DNA from: Paracoccus sulfuroxidans
Lineage (GTDB): Bacteria > Pseudomonadota > Alphaproteobacteria > Rhodobacterales > Rhodobacteraceae
Reading direction: 5' to 3'
Length of the DNA: 64,000 nt
NCBI RefSeq assembly: GCF_007830335.1
Contig: NZ_VLKU01000013.1
Coordinates: 5,001-69,000 of the forward strand
This document shows, one piece after another, positions 61,362-64,000 of this stretch. Position numbers and translations under genes: made by a program. Positions within the stretch are counted from its first letter, which is position 1, and each line of letters starts with the position of its first letter. The notes below the pieces were generated by a model, which was not told the DNA's origin, did not search any database, and was given only the letters and a program-made list of their open reading frames with translations.

Positions 61362-62537
61362 ATGCTGCCGTTGAACCCTGCCATCGCCTCGACCTTCCGG
61401 CCGCCCGTGATGGAGGCGCGCCGCTGGCTGGAGGGCGTGACCTTCCCGCCCGAGCGCCCGCTGATCAACGTGAGCCAAGCCGCCCCCGTCGATCCCCCGC
61501 CCGAGGCGCTGCGCCGCGCCATTGCCGAGGCCTCGCTGGAGCGGGCCGATGCGCATCTTTACGGGCCGGTGCTGGGCCGGACGGACCTGCGCGAAGCGGT
61601 CGCGGCCGAATGGACGCAGGCCTATGGCGCGCCCGTCAGCCCCGCGCAGGTGGCGATCACCCAAGGCTGCAATCAGGCCTTCTGCGCGGCCATCGCGACG
61701 CTGGCCGGGGCGGGGGATGAGGTGATCCTGCCCGCACCCTGGTATTTCAACCATCGCATGTGGCTGGACATGCAGGGGGTGACGACCGTGCCGCTGCAAT
61801 GCGGCCCCGGCATGATCCCCTCACCCGAGGACGCCCGCGCGCTGATCACGCCGCGCACCCGCGCGATCGTGCTGGTGACGCCCAACAACCCGACGGGCGC
61901 GGAATATCCGGCGGGCATTCTGGCGGCCTTCCGTGACCTTGCCCGCGAGGCCGGGATCGCGCTGATTCTGGATGAGACCTATCGCGACTTCGACAGCCGT
62001 CAGGGCGCGCCGCATGATCTGTTTTCCGATCCCGACTGGGGCGATACGCTGATCCAGCTTTACTCTTTCTCGAAAGCCTATCGGCTGACCGGGCATCGCG
62101 TGGGCGCGCTGGTCGCCAGCGAGGCGCGGATGATCGAGGTCGAGAAATTCCTTGATACCGTCGCGATCTGCACCGGCCAGCTGGGCCAGATCGGCGCGGC
62201 CTGGGGCATGGCGAACCTGCGCCAGTGGCTTGCCGCCGAGCGGGACGAGATCCTTGGCCGCCGCGCCGCGATGATCGCCGGGATGGAGCGGCTGCCGGGC
62301 TGGACGCTGAAATGCTGCGGCGCCTATTTCGCTTGGGTCGAACACCCGTTTGCGGCACCGTCGGACCAGATTGCGCGGCGGCTGGTCGAAGGGGCGGGCG
62401 TCCTGATGCTGCCCGGAACCATGTTCATGCCCGAGGGCGACAGCGAGGCCGAACGGCACCTGCGCATCGCCTTTGCGAATGTCGACGCGGCAGGGATCGG
62501 CGCATTGATCGACCGGCTGGCCCGTTTTCAGGGCTGA
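61362..62537 (+). CDS. class I/II aminotransferase
   Basis: A 391-residue PLP enzyme. The PLP lysine is K238 in LYSFSKAYRLTGHRVGAL, and the cofactor Asp/Tyr appear in LILDETYRDF (201-210). TPNNPTGAEY (173-182) is the usual active-site loop. It resembles aspartate or aromatic aminotransferases of Rhodobacteraceae. The ATG at 61362 is 16 bp after the proline-rich gene. The substrate is uncertain. Confidence 0.88.
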   Translation: MLPLNPAIASTFRPPVMEARRWLEGVTFPPERPLINVSQAAPVDPPPEALRRAIAEASLERADAHLYGPVLGRTDLREAVAAEWTQAYGAPVSPAQVAITQGCNQAFCAAIATLAGAGDEVILPAPWYFNHRMWLDMQGVTTVPLQCGPGMIPSPEDARALITPRTRAIVLVTPNNPTGAEYPAGILAAFRDLAREAGIALILDETYRDFDSRQGAPHDLFSDPDWGDTLIQLYSFSKAYRLTGHRVGALVASEARMIEVEKFLDTVAICTGQLGQIGAAWGMANLRQWLAAERDEILGRRAAMIAGMERLPGWTLKCCGAYFAWVEHPFAAPSDQIARRLVEGAGVLMLPGTMFMPEGDSEAERHLRIAFANVDAAGIGALIDRLARFQG

Positions 62538-62625
62538 GGACTGGACGCAATGTGACCAGCGCAGTCTTGCCGAAGGGGGCCGTGCACCCTAAAGACTGCA
62601 ACAAAAGGCAAGGACGGGCAGGGAC

Positions 62626-64000
62626 ATGAGCAGATTGCGGACCAAGGGCAAATCAACCATCGTATGGCTGCTGATGGGTCTGCTGATCCTCGGGCTGGGC
62701 GGCTTCGGCGTGACCAATTTCACCGGCGGCAGCTCCAGCATCGGCTCGGTCGGTGACGTCGAGATCTCGGATCAGCAATATACCCGCACCATGCAGCGCC
62801 AGATGCAGGATTTCGCCGCCCGCACCGGACGCAACCTGACCGCCGCCGAAGCGCAGAGCTTTGGCCTGCAACAGGCCGCCGTGGCCGAACTTTTCGCCAC
62901 CGCCGCCCTTGAGGATGAGGCGAACCGGCTGGGCATCTCGGTCGGAGACGATGCGGTCGGCAAGCAGCTTCTGCAGGTTCAGGCCTTCCGCGGCATGGAC
63001 GGCAAATTCAGCCGCGACGTCTATAACGACACCCTGCGCCGCGAGGGCATGCGCCCCGCCGAATTCGAGCATGACCTGCGCATGGACATCGCCCGCACCA
63101 TCCTGGAGCGTGCAGCCGTGGGCGGCGTCAAGGCGCCTGCCACGATGACCGACCTGACCGTCAACTGGCTGCTTGAGACGCGCGACATCCGCTGGACGGA
63201 ACTGACCGCCGCCGATCTGCCGGTGGCCGTGGTCGAGCCCGACCAGCCGACGCTGGAGGCCTGGCATCAGGCCAATGCCGACCGTTTCACCGCGCCCGAG
63301 GTCCGCAAGATCGATTTCGTCTGGCTGACGCCCGAGATGCTGGAAAACTCGGTCGAGGTGGATGAACAGGCGCTGCGCGATCTTTACCAGTCGCGCATCG
63401 ACGAATTCCAGCAGCCCGAGCGCCGCATGGTCGAGCGTCTGGTCTTTCCCAGCTCCGAAGCCGCAGCCGAGGCCCGCAAGCGTCTGGACGCCGGCGAGGT
63501 CGATTTCGAACAACTGGCCGCCGAACGTGGCCTGACGCTGAACGACATCGATCTGGGCGAGGTCAGCCAGGCTGAACTGGGTGCTGCGGGTGATGCCGTC
63601 TTCGCGCTGACCCAGCCGGGGATCGCCGGACCTGCCGATACGCCGCTGGGATCGGCGCTGTTTTCGATGAACGCCATCCTCGAGCCGGTGAACGTCACCT
63701 TCGAACAGGCCAGCCCCGATCTGCGGGTCGAGGCCGCGCTGGACCGCGCGCGCCGCACGATTGACGATCAAAGCCGCGATTTCGCCGACCAGCTGGCCGG
63801 GGGCGCGACGCTGCAGGAACTGGCTGACCAGACCCCGATGGAATTCGGCCAGATCGACTGGTCGGCGGATGTCGAGCCGGGCCCGGGCAGCATCGGCACC
63901 TATCCCGCCTTCCGCGAACATGCGGAAAGCGTGACCGAGACCGATTTCCCCGAGATCTTCGAACTGGGCGACGGCGGCATCTTCGCGCTGGAGCTGAAAG
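62626..64000 (+). CDS. ppiD: PpiD/SurA-type periplasmic peptidyl-prolyl isomerase (partial)
   Basis: At least 458 residues; the gene continues past the window end. Residues 12-30 are a membrane anchor (IVWLLMGLLILGLGGFGV). A SurA_N_3-like helical domain (about 35-160) follows (GDVEISDQQYTRTMQRQMQDF), then a parvulin-like region (about 225-380: FTAPEVRKIDFVWLTPE, PERRMVERLVFPS). It is a chaperone for proteins crossing the periplasm. The start is ATG at 62626 (MSRLRTKGKS). In relatives this gene often precedes trpE. Confidence 0.9.
   Translation, partial: MSRLRTKGKSTIVWLLMGLLILGLGGFGVTNFTGGSSSIGSVGDVEISDQQYTRTMQRQMQDFAARTGRNLTAAEAQSFGLQQAAVAELFATAALEDEANRLGISVGDDAVGKQLLQVQAFRGMDGKFSRDVYNDTLRREGMRPAEFEHDLRMDIARTILERAAVGGVKAPATMTDLTVNWLLETRDIRWTELTAADLPVAVVEPDQPTLEAWHQANADRFTAPEVRKIDFVWLTPEMLENSVEVDEQALRDLYQSRIDEFQQPERRMVERLVFPSSEAAAEARKRLDAGEVDFEQLAAERGLTLNDIDLGEVSQAELGAAGDAVFALTQPGIAGPADTPLGSALFSMNAILEPVNVTFEQASPDLRVEAALDRARRTIDDQSRDFADQLAGGATLQELADQTPMEFGQIDWSADVEPGPGSIGTYPAFREHAESVTETDFPEIFELGDGGIFALELK

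Overview
The window looks like a chromosomal segment of an alphaproteobacterium of the Rhodobacteraceae, most likely Paracoccus or a close relative. The reasons are the very GC-rich coding sequence, the neighbouring cytochrome c550 and aa3 oxidase subunit I genes (cycA, ctaD), a fabA-fabB-fabI cluster, a trpG-trpD/trpC-moaC-moeA-lexA block, and an alphaproteobacterial SOS box (GTTC-N7-GTTC) in front of lexA. Genus and species are inference. No prophage, CRISPR array, plasmid origin or defence cluster was seen. The only mobile element is one broken IS3-family copy.

Layout. 1-908: the end of an rRNA operon (23S 3' end, 5S, initiator tRNA-Met, terminator). 1036-2393: the IS3-family element, followed by a small secreted protein gene. 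3002-12830: a divergent hexuronate (glucuronate) catabolic locus. The minus strand carries a GntR regulator, an AGE-family sugar epimerase, a DctPQM-type TRAP transporter and uxaC; the plus strand carries uxuA, uxuB and kdgK. Imported glucuronate would become fructuronate, mannonate, KDG and then KDPG for the Entner-Doudoroff pathway. 12925-16089: a second TRAP system of the TAXI/fused-permease class. 16168-21020: thyX, a glyoxalase-family gene, a MarR regulator, sdhE, an aspartate aminotransferase, a small protein gene and a LysR regulator.

21048-24460: fabA-fabB-fabI plus a translationally coupled alpha/beta hydrolase, covering unsaturated fatty acid synthesis and enoyl reduction. 24596-30464: a glycosyltransferase-like gene, infC with a non-canonical ATA start, dut, a membrane-anchored MoeB/ThiF protein, an M3 peptidase and a lipoprotein. 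30522-36067: an SH3 protein, a hydroxyacid dehydrogenase, a membrane protein divergent from a PadR regulator with a palindrome between them, and a dimethylglycine dehydrogenase-like enzyme. 36128-39016: DUF2244, ctaD and cycA (respiration). 39162-43861: lipB, metH and tRNA-Leu(GAG).

44128-48855: a polyamine-type ABC importer (ATPase, binding protein, two permeases). 48860-55549: a GNAT gene, then the tightly overlapping run dac-tmk-holB-tatD-MBL hydrolase-AEC carrier, then lexA. 55675-60439: the trpG-trpD-ung-trpC-moaC-moeA block on the minus strand, with the uracil-DNA glycosylase gene embedded among the trp genes. 60563-64000: a proline-rich membrane-anchored protein, a class I/II aminotransferase and the start of a PpiD/SurA-type periplasmic foldase that runs off the window.

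Most of the window is ordinary core genome. The points most worth a second look are the infC start codon and its leader hairpins, the epimerase inside the uronate operon, the 24-bp palindrome at the PadR locus, ung inside the trp/moa block, the membrane-anchored MoeB-like protein and the proline-rich protein next to trpG.
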